Below the pieces are notes generated by a model. That model saw only the letters and a list, made by a program, of their open reading frames with translations, was not told where the DNA came from and did no database searches. A stretch of 64,000 bases of DNA from contig CP054187.1 of NCBI GenBank assembly GCA_015200345.1, positions 480,470 through 544,469 of the forward strand, given 5' to 3'. This DNA comes from Planctomycetia bacterium (GTDB lineage: Bacteria > Planctomycetota > Phycisphaerae > UBA1845 > UTPLA1). The position numbers and the translations under genes are program-made. Below are positions 45,104-53,975 of the stretch, piece by piece (the first letter of the stretch is position 1; each line of letters starts with the position of its first letter).

Positions 45104-46328
45104 TCAAGTGGAGGTCGCTGGGCGACGCGTGCTGATGCGCGTCGACTACAACGTCCCAATGGAAGGCGTCGCGATCACCGACGATCGGCGCATCCGCCAG
45201 TCGCTGGAATCGGTTCGCAGCGTGATGGAGCGCGGCGGAAAACTTGTGTTGATGAGCCATTTGGGGCGGCCCCAGGGCAAGGGTGTGGAAGCGCAGTTCA
45301 GCCTCGCGCCGGTCGCGCGGCATCTCGGAAAGCTGCTCCAGCGCGACGTGACGTTCGCGGCCGATTGCGTCGGACCGATGGCGGATGAAGCCGTCGCGGC
45401 AATGAAGAATGGCGACGTCCTCTTGCTCGAGAATCTGCGCTTTCATGCAGCGGAGACGCTGATTGACTCCGCGAAGAAAAATCCCGACAAGAAGCCGACG
45501 GCCGAACAGCAAGCTGCCATTGAGTCGTTCGCAGCGGGACTGGCACGACATGCGGATATTTACTGCAACAACGCGTTCGGCACCTGTCACCGCAAACACG
45601 TGAGCATGTACGACGTGCCGATGCGCCTGGGGCCGGGGCGGCGCGTGTGCGGCCACCTCGTGCAGAAAGAGTTGAAGTTCCTCGGCGAGGCGACGACCCA
45701 GCCGCGGCGGCCGTTCGTTGCGATTCTTGGCGGCGCCAAGGTTTCCGACAAAATCGGCGTGATCGAGCGCCTGCTGCCGCGCGTCGATTCGATCCTGATC
45801 GGCGGCGCGATGAGCTACACCTTCTATGCGGCGAAGGGCCTGGGGGTCGGCGCGAGCCTTTGCGAGCGCGACAAGATCGACTTGGCGCGCGGCCTACTGG
45901 ACAAGGCCGGCGCGAAACTGCATCTTCCGCAGGACAGCGTCTGCGCCGCGAAACTCGAAGCCGCTGCGGCAACATCAATCCACGCCGGCAGCGTTCCGGA
46001 TGGCTTGATGGGTCTGGACATCGGCCCGGCGACGGCGGCCGCGTACGCGAAGCAGATTGAAACCGCCGCGACGGTGCTGTGGAACGGGCCGATGGGCGTG
46101 TTTGAAACGCCTCCGTTTGACGCGGGCACGCTCGCGGTGGCGCAAGCGCTGGCGAAGGCGACGCAGCGCGGCGCGACAACAATTGTCGGCGGCGGCGATT
46201 CGGCGGCGGCCGTCGATGCGGCCGGTCTGGCGGATTCCATGTCGCACATCTCGACGGGCGGCGGTGCAAGTCTCGAATACCTGGAACGAGGTTCGTTCGC
46301 CACACTTGACCTGCTGGACGACGCGTGA
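45084..46328 (+). CDS. pgk: Phosphoglycerate kinase
   Basis: 414 residues from a GTG at 45084, preceded by GGAGGAGGGAG within the prepilin gene. Converts 1,3-bisphosphoglycerate and ADP to 3-phosphoglycerate and ATP. Signatures: LMRVDYNVPMEG near the N-terminus, LMSHLGRPQGKG, NNAFGTCHRKH (usual D-A-F-G-T-A-H-R), ILGGAKVSDKIGVI, WNGPMGVFE, and the C-terminal GGGDSAAAV and HISTGGGASLEYLE. Length is normal. It heads a glycolytic run with the mutase-like and aldolase genes. Confidence 0.96.
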   Translation: MAKKVIDQVEVAGRRVLMRVDYNVPMEGVAITDDRRIRQSLESVRSVMERGGKLVLMSHLGRPQGKGVEAQFSLAPVARHLGKLLQRDVTFAADCVGPMADEAVAAMKNGDVLLLENLRFHAAETLIDSAKKNPDKKPTAEQQAAIESFAAGLARHADIYCNNAFGTCHRKHVSMYDVPMRLGPGRRVCGHLVQKELKFLGEATTQPRRPFVAILGGAKVSDKIGVIERLLPRVDSILIGGAMSYTFYAAKGLGVGASLCERDKIDLARGLLDKAGAKLHLPQDSVCAAKLEAAAATSIHAGSVPDGLMGLDIGPATAAAYAKQIETAATVLWNGPMGVFETPPFDAGTLAVAQALAKATQRGATTIVGGGDSAAAVDAAGLADSMSHISTGGGASLEYLERGSFATLDLLDDA

Positions 46329-46349
46329 GCCGCGCGGACGGAACCCGCC

Positions 46350-46916
46350 ATGGCTAAACTGATTCTGGTTGCATCGGGCGAGACCGACTGGCGCGCGCAG
46401 GAGCGCTTCGCGGGCGATGTGGATCTCGCGCTGAATGAAACCGGCCGACGGCAAGCGCTGACCGCGGCGCAGGCCATCGCCCCCCTGATGCCGCAGGTAA
46501 TTCGATGCGGACCTGAACAGGCGACGCATCAGTCGGCGGCGCTCATTGCCCACGAGCTGGCGCTGAAGTTCCGTGCGGCGCCGGAGCTTCGCGAAGTGGA
46601 TCTCGGCGTCTGGGAAGGACTCACGCTCGACGAATTCAACAAGCGATTCAATCGCGTCGCGAAACAGTGGAGGCAGGATGCCTCCTCGGTCGAACCGCCC
46701 GACGGAGAGTCCATCCCCGCTGCCGAGGCGCGGCTGCTGGCGGGCTTGCGAAAAGTGCTCAAGCGTCACAAGTCCGAGACGATAACGCTGGTGCTGGGGC
46801 CGATGGCGCTGTCGATCCTGCGCTGTCGGCTGGTCGAGGGGAACTACGACAATTTCTGGGAACATTTTGAAGCGGCCCCCTCCCATTATGTGATGGATCC
46901 CGCGCCGGCGCTGTGA
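46350..46916 (+). CDS. Histidine-phosphatase-fold protein lacking catalytic residues (pseudo-phosphoglycerate mutase)
   Basis: 188 residues matching the histidine phosphatase/phosphoglycerate mutase fold: LILVASGETDWRAQERFAGD, DLALNETGRRQALTAA, ELREVDLGVWEGLTLDEFN. The catalytic L-V-R-H-G reads L-V-A8-S9-G, so the phospho-accepting His and its Arg are gone. The second Arg (S-P-x-x-R-A-x-Q-T-A) is replaced (GPEQATHQSAA), and the late H-G motif reads VLGPMA. The acidic E-x-D-x-G segment is kept. The protein has an intact frame and normal length, so it is probably a binding or regulatory pseudoenzyme rather than a decaying gene. It lies 21 bases after pgk. Confidence 0.85.
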   Translation: MAKLILVASGETDWRAQERFAGDVDLALNETGRRQALTAAQAIAPLMPQVIRCGPEQATHQSAALIAHELALKFRAAPELREVDLGVWEGLTLDEFNKRFNRVAKQWRQDASSVEPPDGESIPAAEARLLAGLRKVLKRHKSETITLVLGPMALSILRCRLVEGNYDNFWEHFEAAPSHYVMDPAPAL

Positions 46917-47026
46917 ACCGAAGGCAAGACGCGGCAAACGAGCGCGGGCCGATCGCCTGGTGGCCGCTTGATGACCGCGCACCGATTGAAGTATCATGAA
47001 GGACCGGGGGGAACAGGAGCGACACC

Positions 47027-47944
47027 ATGACCGAGCGCGTACGAGAAATCCTGAGCTGGTACAAGAGTGAAAATCCCGGCGTCCTGACCAACTTGGCGCG
47101 AATGCTGAACCACGGTCGACTGGGCGGGACCGGTCGCATGGTCATTCTCCCGGTGGATCAGGGTTGGGAGCATGGCCCGGCGCGGAGCTTCGGCCCGAAC
47201 GACGCAGGCTACGATCCGCACTATCACTTCAAGATCGCGATTGAAGCAGGGCTGAACGCGTACGCGGCGCCGCTGGGTTTCCTCGAGGCTGGCGCGGCCG
47301 ACTTCGCGGGCGATGTTCCGTTGATTCTCAAGGCGAACAATCACGACTCCCTGGCGGATGAGAGGGATTCGTGGCAGGCCCTGACGGCGTCTGTGAAAGA
47401 TGCGCTGCGCCTGGGTTGCGTCGGCGTGGGCATGACCATCTACCCCGGCTCGGCGCATCGCAAGCAGATGTATGAAGAAGTACGCGCGTACGCCGAGGAA
47501 GCGAAAGCAAACGGCCTGACCGTGATCATCTGGAGCTATCCGCGCGGCAGCAGCTTGAGCAAGGATGGCGAGACGGCGATCGACGTGGCGGGCTACGCGG
47601 CGCAGATCGCCTGCCAGCTTGGCGCGACGATTGTGAAAGTGAAGCTGCCCTCGGCGCACATTGAGCAGGAGGCGGCACGAAAGGTGTACGAAAAAGAGAA
47701 GATCGTCATCGGCACGCTGGCGGATCGCGTCAGACACATAACACAGTGCGCCTTCGCCGGCAAGCGCGTGGTGATCTTCAGCGGCGGTGCGAAGAACGAC
47801 AACGACGCGGCGGTTTTCGAAGAGTGCAAGGCCATTCGCGACGGCGGCGGCTTCGGCTCGATCATCGGGCGGAACACGTTCCAGCGAAAGCGAAACGACG
47901 CGCTGAAGTTCCTCGATGAGATCCTGAAGATTTACGGGAAATAA
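47027..47944 (+). CDS. fbaB: Class I fructose-bisphosphate aldolase, DhnA/FbaB type
   Basis: 305 residues; AGGAG is 7 bases upstream of the ATG. Archaeal/bacterial class I aldolase: MVILPVDQGWEHGPARSF at the N-terminus, VGVGMTIYPGS, LTVIIWSYPRG, the Schiff-base Lys region ATIVKVKLPS, and late VVIFSGGAKND with a C-terminal GGGFGSIIGRNTFQR phosphate-binding segment. Cleaves fructose 1,6-bisphosphate; in some organisms this type also has bisphosphatase activity, which cannot be told here. It is the third gene of the pgk-mutase-like-aldolase series, after a 110-base gap. Confidence 0.93.
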   Translation: MTERVREILSWYKSENPGVLTNLARMLNHGRLGGTGRMVILPVDQGWEHGPARSFGPNDAGYDPHYHFKIAIEAGLNAYAAPLGFLEAGAADFAGDVPLILKANNHDSLADERDSWQALTASVKDALRLGCVGVGMTIYPGSAHRKQMYEEVRAYAEEAKANGLTVIIWSYPRGSSLSKDGETAIDVAGYAAQIACQLGATIVKVKLPSAHIEQEAARKVYEKEKIVIGTLADRVRHITQCAFAGKRVVIFSGGAKNDNDAAVFEECKAIRDGGGFGSIIGRNTFQRKRNDALKFLDEILKIYGK

Positions 47945-48045
47945 TGCCAGCGGCCCGGGTCGCTCGGGCAAGTGAAGCTTTGCGGCGCGAACAAAGCCGG
48001 ACCGCCAACTCCGACGGCGTTCGCCGTCATTCAGCGTCCAGCATT

Positions 48046-49842
48046 TTACGTTGAAGCAAACTTCTCCATTTCCATCGCAATCGCCGTGATGCGATCGTTC
48101 GCCGCGGACCGCGCCGCCGCCAAATCACGCGATCCGATCCGCGCGAGAATGTAAAACTTGATCTTTGGCTCCGTGCCGCTGGGCCGGGCGATGACTTTCG
48201 TCTCGTCGTCGAGCGTGAAGACCAGCACGTCGCTCGATGGCAGTTGATAGCGGCCGATGAGCGCCCCCCGCCCGTCGCGAATCTCGCCCGATTTGACGTC
48301 GCCGATGGACACGACCGGGCGACCGGCGATCTGGTCCGGCGGGGCCTGCCGCAGCGCCGCCATCAACGCGGCGATGCGCGCCGCGCCATCCGCGCCGGGC
48401 ATCGTGATGCTCTTGGCGCCCTCCGCGTAAAAACCATGCCGAAGGAACAACTCATCGAGCAGGCCGGCGAGCGTCTTGCCCTCCTTCGCCAGCGCCGCCG
48501 CCAGTTCCGCGAGGATCGCCGCGGACGTGACCGCGTCCTTGTCGCGCGTGTAAGTGCAGGGCATGTAGCCGTAGCTCTCTTCCGCGCCGAAGAGAAACTG
48601 CCGCGCGGGTTTGCCGGGCGCGCCGGCCAGCTCGTCCTTTCGAATGGCCTCGGCGATCCACTTGAAACCCGTCAGCGTTTCGACGACTTCCACGCCGTAG
48701 GACCGCGCGATCACTTTCATCAAATCGCCCGACACAATGGTTGAAAGTACGACGCCGCTGGACGGCAGTTTGCCGCCGCGCTTTAACTGCTCACAGATGT
48801 ACCAGGTGAGCAGCGCGGCGATGTGATTGCCGGTCAGCAAGCGGTAGTCGCCGGTCACTTCGCGCACGGCAATGCCCATTCGGTCGGCGTCGGGATCGGT
48901 GGCGAGGACCAGTTCGGCGCTTTCGCGACGGGCGAGCTTCAGGGCCAGGTCAAACGCCGCGGGTTCTTCGGGGTTCGGCGATTTCACCGTCGGAAACGCG
49001 CCGTCGGGCTTCATTTGTTCGTCGACAAGGTAGACGCGCGAGAAGCCCCGGCGAGCCAGGGCATCGGGAATGAGCGTCGCACCGGTTCCGTGGAGCGGGG
49101 TAAACACAATGCCGAGCCTCGGTCCGAACTCGCGGCACGCCTCCGGATTCAAACAAGACGCCTGTACGCAATCGAGGAAGGCATCGTCCAACTCGCGTCC
49201 GATCATGCGGATCAAGCCCGCCGACTTCGCGATCTCAAAATCGCTCGATTTCACGTTGGAGAATGCGCCGACCCGTCGGACCTCGTCGATGATTTCTCCG
49301 TCGATCGGCGGCGTCACCTGCGCGCCGTCGTTCCAGTACGCTTTGAAACCGTTGTATTCGGGCGGATTGTGGCTGGCCGTGATGACGACGCCGGCCGTGC
49401 AGCCGAGGTGCCGGACGGCGAAGGACAACTGCGGTGTCGGGCGAAGCGCCTCAAACAGGTGCGCTGTTATGCCGTTGCCGGCCATGACGCAGGCGACGCG
49501 CCGCGCGAACGTCTCACTATTATGACGACAATCGTATGCAATCGCGCAGCCGGCGCGCTTCGCCGCGTCGCCCTGCCGCGCGATCACGGCGGCCAGGCCC
49601 TGCGCGGCCGCGCCGACCGTGTAGACGTTCATCCGATTCTGCCCCGCGCCCATGACGCCGCGCAAACCGCCCGTGCCAAACTCCAGGTCGCGATGAAAAC
49701 GGTCGGTCAGCTCGCGTTGGTCCCCCGCTTCGATCAGGCGGCGAATCTCAATCTTGTCCGATTCGGCGATGGCCGGATCTGCCAGCCAGGCCTCGGCCCT
49801 GCGAAGGGCCGCATGGTCACTTGCGTTGCTCATGGCAGGCAT
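48046..49842 (-). CDS. Phosphohexomutase (phosphoglucomutase/phosphomannomutase alpha-D type)
   Basis: About 598 residues; an in-frame ATG 9 bases downstream is an alternative start. Interconverts hexose 1- and 6-phosphates. All four domains are visible: FGTGGLRGVMGAGQNRMN, the phosphoserine loop VVITASHNPPEYNGFKAYW, the metal site ATDPDADRMGIAV, the sugar-binding FLFGAEESYGY, and the C-terminal phosphate-binding IARPSGTEPKIKFY. The length and the E-F-G-T-G-G-L-R start are those of the PgcA-type group. It converges on the aldolase gene, so it is not in that operon. Confidence 0.95.
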   Translation of the reverse strand: MPAMSNASDHAALRRAEAWLADPAIAESDKIEIRRLIEAGDQRELTDRFHRDLEFGTGGLRGVMGAGQNRMNVYTVGAAAQGLAAVIARQGDAAKRAGCAIAYDCRHNSETFARRVACVMAGNGITAHLFEALRPTPQLSFAVRHLGCTAGVVITASHNPPEYNGFKAYWNDGAQVTPPIDGEIIDEVRRVGAFSNVKSSDFEIAKSAGLIRMIGRELDDAFLDCVQASCLNPEACREFGPRLGIVFTPLHGTGATLIPDALARRGFSRVYLVDEQMKPDGAFPTVKSPNPEEPAAFDLALKLARRESAELVLATDPDADRMGIAVREVTGDYRLLTGNHIAALLTWYICEQLKRGGKLPSSGVVLSTIVSGDLMKVIARSYGVEVVETLTGFKWIAEAIRKDELAGAPGKPARQFLFGAEESYGYMPCTYTRDKDAVTSAAILAELAAALAKEGKTLAGLLDELFLRHGFYAEGAKSITMPGADGAARIAALMAALRQAPPDQIAGRPVVSIGDVKSGEIRDGRGALIGRYQLPSSDVLVFTLDDETKVIARPSGTEPKIKFYILARIGSRDLAAARSAANDRITAIAMEMEKFAST

Positions 49843-49930
49843 GATAAGGCAATTGAACGAGGCCCGTATCGGCTTCGTGCGGGAGGGTTGAACACCGGGA
49901 CGACCCGCATAGAATACCTCTCCGTCACAC

Positions 49931-50003
49931 GGGCGATTAGCTCAGTTGGCAGAGCGTTCGGATCACACCCGAAAGGTCACAGGTTCAAGTCCTGTATCGC
50001 CCA
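49931..50003 (+). tRNA. tRNA-Val (CAC)
   Basis: Acceptor GGGCGAT pairs with ATCGCCC (49996-50002) with discriminator A. The anticodon stem is TTCGG/CCGAA with loop ATCACAC, giving CAC. The T arm contains GGTTCAAGTCC. CCA is not encoded. Confidence 0.93.
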
Positions 50004-50051
50004 GTCCCGCTTTCGCAGACCGGCCCAGCTCCGCCGGGGCAAGCGGCTACG

Positions 50052-50134
50052 GCCGAAGTGGCGGAATGGCATACGCGCCGGTTTCAAAAACCGGTTCCCG
50101 TAAGGGATTGAGGGTTCGAGTCCCTCCTTCGGCA
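50052..50134 (+). tRNA. tRNA-Leu (CAA)
   Basis: A type II tRNA of 83 bases: acceptor GCCGAAG/CTTCGGC (50127-50133) with discriminator A. The anticodon stem CCGGT/ACCGG holds loop TTCAAAA, giving CAA, and the long variable arm folds as TCCCGTAAGGGA. It lies 48 bases after tRNA-Val. Confidence 0.93.
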
Positions 50135-50336
50135 ATCTTTGCAGGTTCACGCCCTTTCATTCGCCGCGCTCGCCTCTGAACCCTTCTCCCTACATCCACG
50201 CCTGCCCGCGTTCTGGACGCGCAACAGCGCATCGACACGTCAATTCAGGCTTATCTCCCGGTCACAACCCCGCCGATGACACTGGTGGAGTGTTTGAGAG
50301 CTCAAGTCTTGCAACCTTCAGGGTTCACGAATCGTG

Positions 50337-51536
50337 ATGTCCTTTAGTCCCCAGTCCCGTGTGCGTACCGGCGCGGGAAAGCGGGCGATTAGTTTCCGCC
50401 GCCGCATTCTTTTCCTGTCGATCCTTCTCATCGCGATGGCCGCTGTGCTTGAGTTGGGCACGCGCGGGTACAACCGCCTGCGCACCGGTCGCTGGACCGT
50501 CGGTGATCCCGAGCGCGCCGCGGTCAACGCGGGCCTCTACACGAGCAATGTCTGGACCGGTCAGATTCCGCGGCCCGGCGCGGTCGTCGAGTTTCCTGGT
50601 CGCAGCATTCACATCAACAGCCTGGGCTTTCGCGGATACGAGATTTCGCCGCACAAATCCGCCGGAACGGTGCGCATCGCCTGCCTCGGCGGATCGACCA
50701 CGTTTGACGTCAAGGTGAGCGATGACACGCGCACCTGGCCGGCGCAGATGGAAGCCGTGCTTCGCGCGCGGCATGGTATTCACAACGTCGAAGTCATTAA
50801 CGCGGCGACGTGCGGCTATTCACTGCAACGGTCGCTGATCGACCTGATGACGCGCGTGCTCGACGTGCGACCCGACTGGATCGTCTGCTACGCCGGCGTC
50901 AACGACCTCGCCGCGGCGCACCGGCCGGATCATCAGATCGGCCGGTCGCACCTTGCAATCGTCACGCCGCAGGAGACACCCTGGTATCGCCGCTTGATGG
51001 GCACAAGCGAATTCTGCAACGAGGTGATCTCCCGATTGCGCTATGCCCGCCAACTCAAGTATGGCAACTGGGAGGGCCGACCGATCGAGCGAAGCGACGA
51101 GCCGGACGCACGAGGAATCGCCGCGTTCGGCCGCAATTTGAAGACCCTTGTTGGAATCTGCCGGGCGCACGACATCCGCCTGGCGCTGGTCACGGTGCGC
51201 ACGGCCTATGCCCCCATGCAGCCGATGGACGTGCAGATGGAGCTGGCCCGCATGGACTTGATGGACCATTCGAATCTTTCGCTTCAGGGGCACTACCGCG
51301 GCTATGCGCTCATCAATCAGGTGATTCGGGAAGTCGGCCGGGCTTATCAGGTGCCGGTGATCGATCAGGCGACGGCGCTGCCGGCGGGCGACATGCACTT
51401 TGCCGACTCGGTGCACTTCAACGATGCCGGCGCGGCGGCACTGGCGATGCTGGCGGCGGACGAGCTGGCGCCTTACCTTAAGCCCGACACCCTGCCGGGC
51501 GAGCCGATTGTCGTATCGCCGATTATCGCAGAATAA
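50337..51536 (+). CDS. Membrane-anchored SGNH/GDSL-type hydrolase
   Basis: 399 residues. A basic start and one hydrophobic helix (ILFLSILLIAMAAVLELG) anchor the protein. The SGNH blocks are visible: CLGGSTTFD (block I, GGST variant of GDS), Gly in INAATCGYSLQRS, the block III Asn in VCYAGVNDLAAAH, and the catalytic D-x-x-H in FADSVHFNDAGAAAL near the C-terminus. Esterase or lipase/acetylhydrolase activity on a wall or surface polymer is likely. A GTG just before the ATG (50334) is possible; neither has a strong ribosome site. It follows two tRNA genes. Confidence 0.85.
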   Translation: MSFSPQSRVRTGAGKRAISFRRRILFLSILLIAMAAVLELGTRGYNRLRTGRWTVGDPERAAVNAGLYTSNVWTGQIPRPGAVVEFPGRSIHINSLGFRGYEISPHKSAGTVRIACLGGSTTFDVKVSDDTRTWPAQMEAVLRARHGIHNVEVINAATCGYSLQRSLIDLMTRVLDVRPDWIVCYAGVNDLAAAHRPDHQIGRSHLAIVTPQETPWYRRLMGTSEFCNEVISRLRYARQLKYGNWEGRPIERSDEPDARGIAAFGRNLKTLVGICRAHDIRLALVTVRTAYAPMQPMDVQMELARMDLMDHSNLSLQGHYRGYALINQVIREVGRAYQVPVIDQATALPAGDMHFADSVHFNDAGAAALAMLAADELAPYLKPDTLPGEPIVVSPIIAE

Positions 51537-51969
51537 GCAGCACCGCGAGCGACGCGACGGCGACGAGGCTCAAGATCGTCGCGGCGATGGTCTGCCGTCG
51601 CGCTTGATTCGCACGATGTCGCTGAAGGCTGGCATGCGCTTCACGAACCAAGGCCCGCCAGTCCGGCGTGATCGGCGACCGAGCCAGTTCAATCGTGACT
51701 CCGGCTGAATCCCAACGATCCAAATCAGCGTGGTTCTTCCAGATCATTTCCCAAAGCGCGTCGAGATCCGCGAACAAAACGGACGTGAATCGCCCCGCCG
51801 ACAACGCGCCGTTCAACTCGTCGTCGTCCTTGGCTTCAAACCACGCCGGCTCGGCGCCGGGATGCGCGGAAAGGTACTGCGCGAGAGCATCCCGCCCGGT
51901 CGCGTCGCTCGCGCGGCGCGCGGCCCAGAGGCCCCTTGCCGCTTGAATCTCTCGTTTCACGCTGCTCAT
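51523..51969 (-). CDS. Tail-anchored small protein, unknown function
   Basis: 148 residues. The ATG at 51969 overlaps the upstream CPBP stop as ATGA, so it is translated with that gene. The body is helical (KREIQAARGLWAARRASDAT, RFTSVLFADLDALWEMIW) and the C-terminus is a single transmembrane helix (AATILSLVAVASLAVLLILR), placing the body in the cytoplasm. A middle strand pattern (FTSVLFADLD then a WDSAGVTIEL strand) is weakly like a resolvase N-terminal fold, but no catalytic Ser is evident. Its 3' end overlaps that of the convergent SGNH gene by 14 bases. Confidence 0.65.
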   Translation of the reverse strand: MSSVKREIQAARGLWAARRASDATGRDALAQYLSAHPGAEPAWFEAKDDDELNGALSAGRFTSVLFADLDALWEMIWKNHADLDRWDSAGVTIELARSPITPDWRALVREAHASLQRHRANQARRQTIAATILSLVAVASLAVLLILR

Positions 51970-52766
51970 GGCGTTGAGCCTCCGAAGGCATGATGCACGA
52001 TCGCCGTCAGCGTGACGAGCGCGGCGATACCCACGACGCCGGCGAATGGAAAAATGCTCGCCCCCGTCAACCACGCAGGCCCGGCGTAGCGCACGAACGG
52101 ACGCACACCCATGATGACCAGGATGCCGCCTGCATGCAGTCCGGCCGCAAGCCAGAGCGATCCGGTATCGAGAAACGCAACCCCCAGAAGCACGCCAAGT
52201 GCGACATGGCCGGGGAACGTCCAGCGTCGCTTCACCGTGCGGACGTAATGCGCGATGGCGAAGACCAGCCCGCTGATTGCCACGGCCGCGCCAGGCGACC
52301 AGTCGGCGTGCAACAGATCAGCCATGAGCACGCCGCGAAACAGAAGCTCCTCGACGAATGCGCCGAACAAGGCCGTCGGCACGAGCAACACAAGACGGCG
52401 GATCCACTTCTTGCGCGCGTGATGGACTTCTACCACCAGGCGCTGGGTCGCAAGCCAGATCACGCACAGGACGGACAGAAACACTGCCGCAGATGCGACG
52501 CCGTAGCCGAAGTGCACGGCAGCCGGCGCATGAGGCAGCAGGCGGCCGTAATAAACGGAAGGCGTCTCCCCGCGCAAGAAAGGGTACAGCACGATGACGG
52601 CAAGCAGGCTCACCTGGGTCGCGATGCGCACGACCAGGCGCAGATGCTCCGGCCCGCCGCGCGCGTCAATGCGCCAACGAATTGGCTGTCGCGCTGCCGC
52701 CAGCCAAGCGGACTGCACCGTCCAAAGGACGATTGGAATCACCAGGAGCATCGCCAGCGCGGTCAT
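51966..52766 (-). CDS. CPBP-family intramembrane metalloprotease (CAAX protease-like)
   Basis: 266 residues with about seven hydrophobic helices. The three CPBP motifs are present: EELLFRGVLMADLL (E-E-x-x-x-R), ISGLVFAIAHYVRT (F-x-x-x-H) and LWLAAGLHAGGILV (H-x-x-x-N/G). Family members cleave prenylated or other membrane proteins, and bacterial ones are often linked to bacteriocin immunity or surface maturation. The start overlaps the acyltransferase stop as ATGA and its own stop overlaps the next gene, so this is the middle gene of a tight three-gene operon. Confidence 0.88.
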   Translation of the reverse strand: MTALAMLLVIPIVLWTVQSAWLAAARQPIRWRIDARGGPEHLRLVVRIATQVSLLAVIVLYPFLRGETPSVYYGRLLPHAPAAVHFGYGVASAAVFLSVLCVIWLATQRLVVEVHHARKKWIRRLVLLVPTALFGAFVEELLFRGVLMADLLHADWSPGAAVAISGLVFAIAHYVRTVKRRWTFPGHVALGVLLGVAFLDTGSLWLAAGLHAGGILVIMGVRPFVRYAGPAWLTGASIFPFAGVVGIAALVTLTAIVHHAFGGSTP

Positions 52767-53827
52767 CGAACCATGCCCCTTGTCGCGCTCCCGGGAACAG
52801 CACCGCGGTACGCGGCGTCCGTCTCTTCCAGGCGCGTGACATATCGCTCATCGGTGAACTGAAACACGCGTGTCCAGCGACTGTCGCCCCAGAGGAACCA
52901 CGCATCGGGCGACGCTCGAAGGAACCGCTCGAATCCCGCGGCCCATTGCCGCATGGCCGCCGCCAGCCCTGCTTTGCGCCCGCCCTCGACGCGCGAGCGC
53001 GCGCGCACCTCGATTGGCGTTTCGGCGTACAAAACCTGTCTTCCGTTCACAATCCGCCCAAACAGCGGAATCAGCGGCGCTTCGGCCAGCATGGCGATCG
53101 ACGCCGGACCACTCGGCAGATACATGCGTCGGTCGAACAGTTCCACCGGTACGCCCTTGTCGGATTTCTGCGCGATGTCGGGTGTCATGACCAGCGCCGC
53201 CCCGCGTTGCAGGGCCTCGACGCACGCGGCGGCGCGACTCGTCGGATCCGTGGCCATTGGCTGCTCGATGATCAACGGCAGCCTCGCGGCGTCGCACCAG
53301 ATGCGCTTGAGACGCAGCCGCCTCGCGTCGGCCGTCCAGCGCAAATAGACACTGATAGGTGTTTGCTGATTGAGCCGTGCGAGCGTGAGGAGAAAGTTGC
53401 ACGTATGCGCCGCGGCGACGATCACGCCCCGCCCGGCCGCCAACGCCTCGCCGATGATCGCGGTCGAAGGATCAAGCACGATGTGCCGCGCAGCCAACTC
53501 CATAATTCGCTCGGGCCGGCGCTGATGCTTGAAAACCATCGCCGAACACGCAAGATGCAGCCCGACCTGATCGAAATACGCCGCGACGGCATCCGGCCGA
53601 TCAATTCCCGCGGCAATCAGATTGCCCCGAACGAGACGTCCCAGCTTCGGCACATGTGGCCCCGCTCGGGCGATGACACGCCCCGCGCATCGAATGAAAC
53701 CGACGGGCAGGATCGGCGCGCACGCGCAGGCGGCGTTCGTCGCCAGACTCGTCAACCATCGGCGAACGGCTCGGGCGGAGATGGGCTGCCTCCCAGCAAA
53801 TTCGTCGTGTGCGTTGAGATGCGTCAC
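52763..53827 (-). CDS. LpxL/HtrB-like lysophospholipid or lipid A acyltransferase with altered HX4D/E motif
   Basis: 354 residues from a GTG at 53827. Fold of the lipid A biosynthesis acyltransferase family: GRGVIVAAAHTCNFLLTLA, an arginine-bearing SVYLRWTADARRL, then MTPDIAQKSDKGVPVELFDR and PSGPASIAMLAEAPLIPLF. The catalytic H-x4-D/E motif begins normally (His141) but position 146 is Leu rather than Glu or Asp, so the charge-relay residue seems missing. No N-terminal transmembrane helix is obvious, although a weakly hydrophobic start exists. It either uses another acidic residue or has diverged in function. First gene of the operon with the CPBP protease. Confidence 0.8.
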   Translation of the reverse strand: MTHLNAHDEFAGRQPISARAVRRWLTSLATNAACACAPILPVGFIRCAGRVIARAGPHVPKLGRLVRGNLIAAGIDRPDAVAAYFDQVGLHLACSAMVFKHQRRPERIMELAARHIVLDPSTAIIGEALAAGRGVIVAAAHTCNFLLTLARLNQQTPISVYLRWTADARRLRLKRIWCDAARLPLIIEQPMATDPTSRAAACVEALQRGAALVMTPDIAQKSDKGVPVELFDRRMYLPSGPASIAMLAEAPLIPLFGRIVNGRQVLYAETPIEVRARSRVEGGRKAGLAAAMRQWAAGFERFLRASPDAWFLWGDSRWTRVFQFTDERYVTRLEETDAAYRGAVPGSATRGMVR

Positions 53828-53975
53828 GACGCGTATCGCTCGGCATCTTAGGGGCGCGGCGCAAGCCGCTCAATTCGCACGGAGGCCGGTACTGTCCTGA
53901 TGAACTGATCCGGTTAGAATCTTCGCCTTCCGTTTCGCGAGCCTGAAACACGATTCAACTGGAGGAGCGTTTTCC

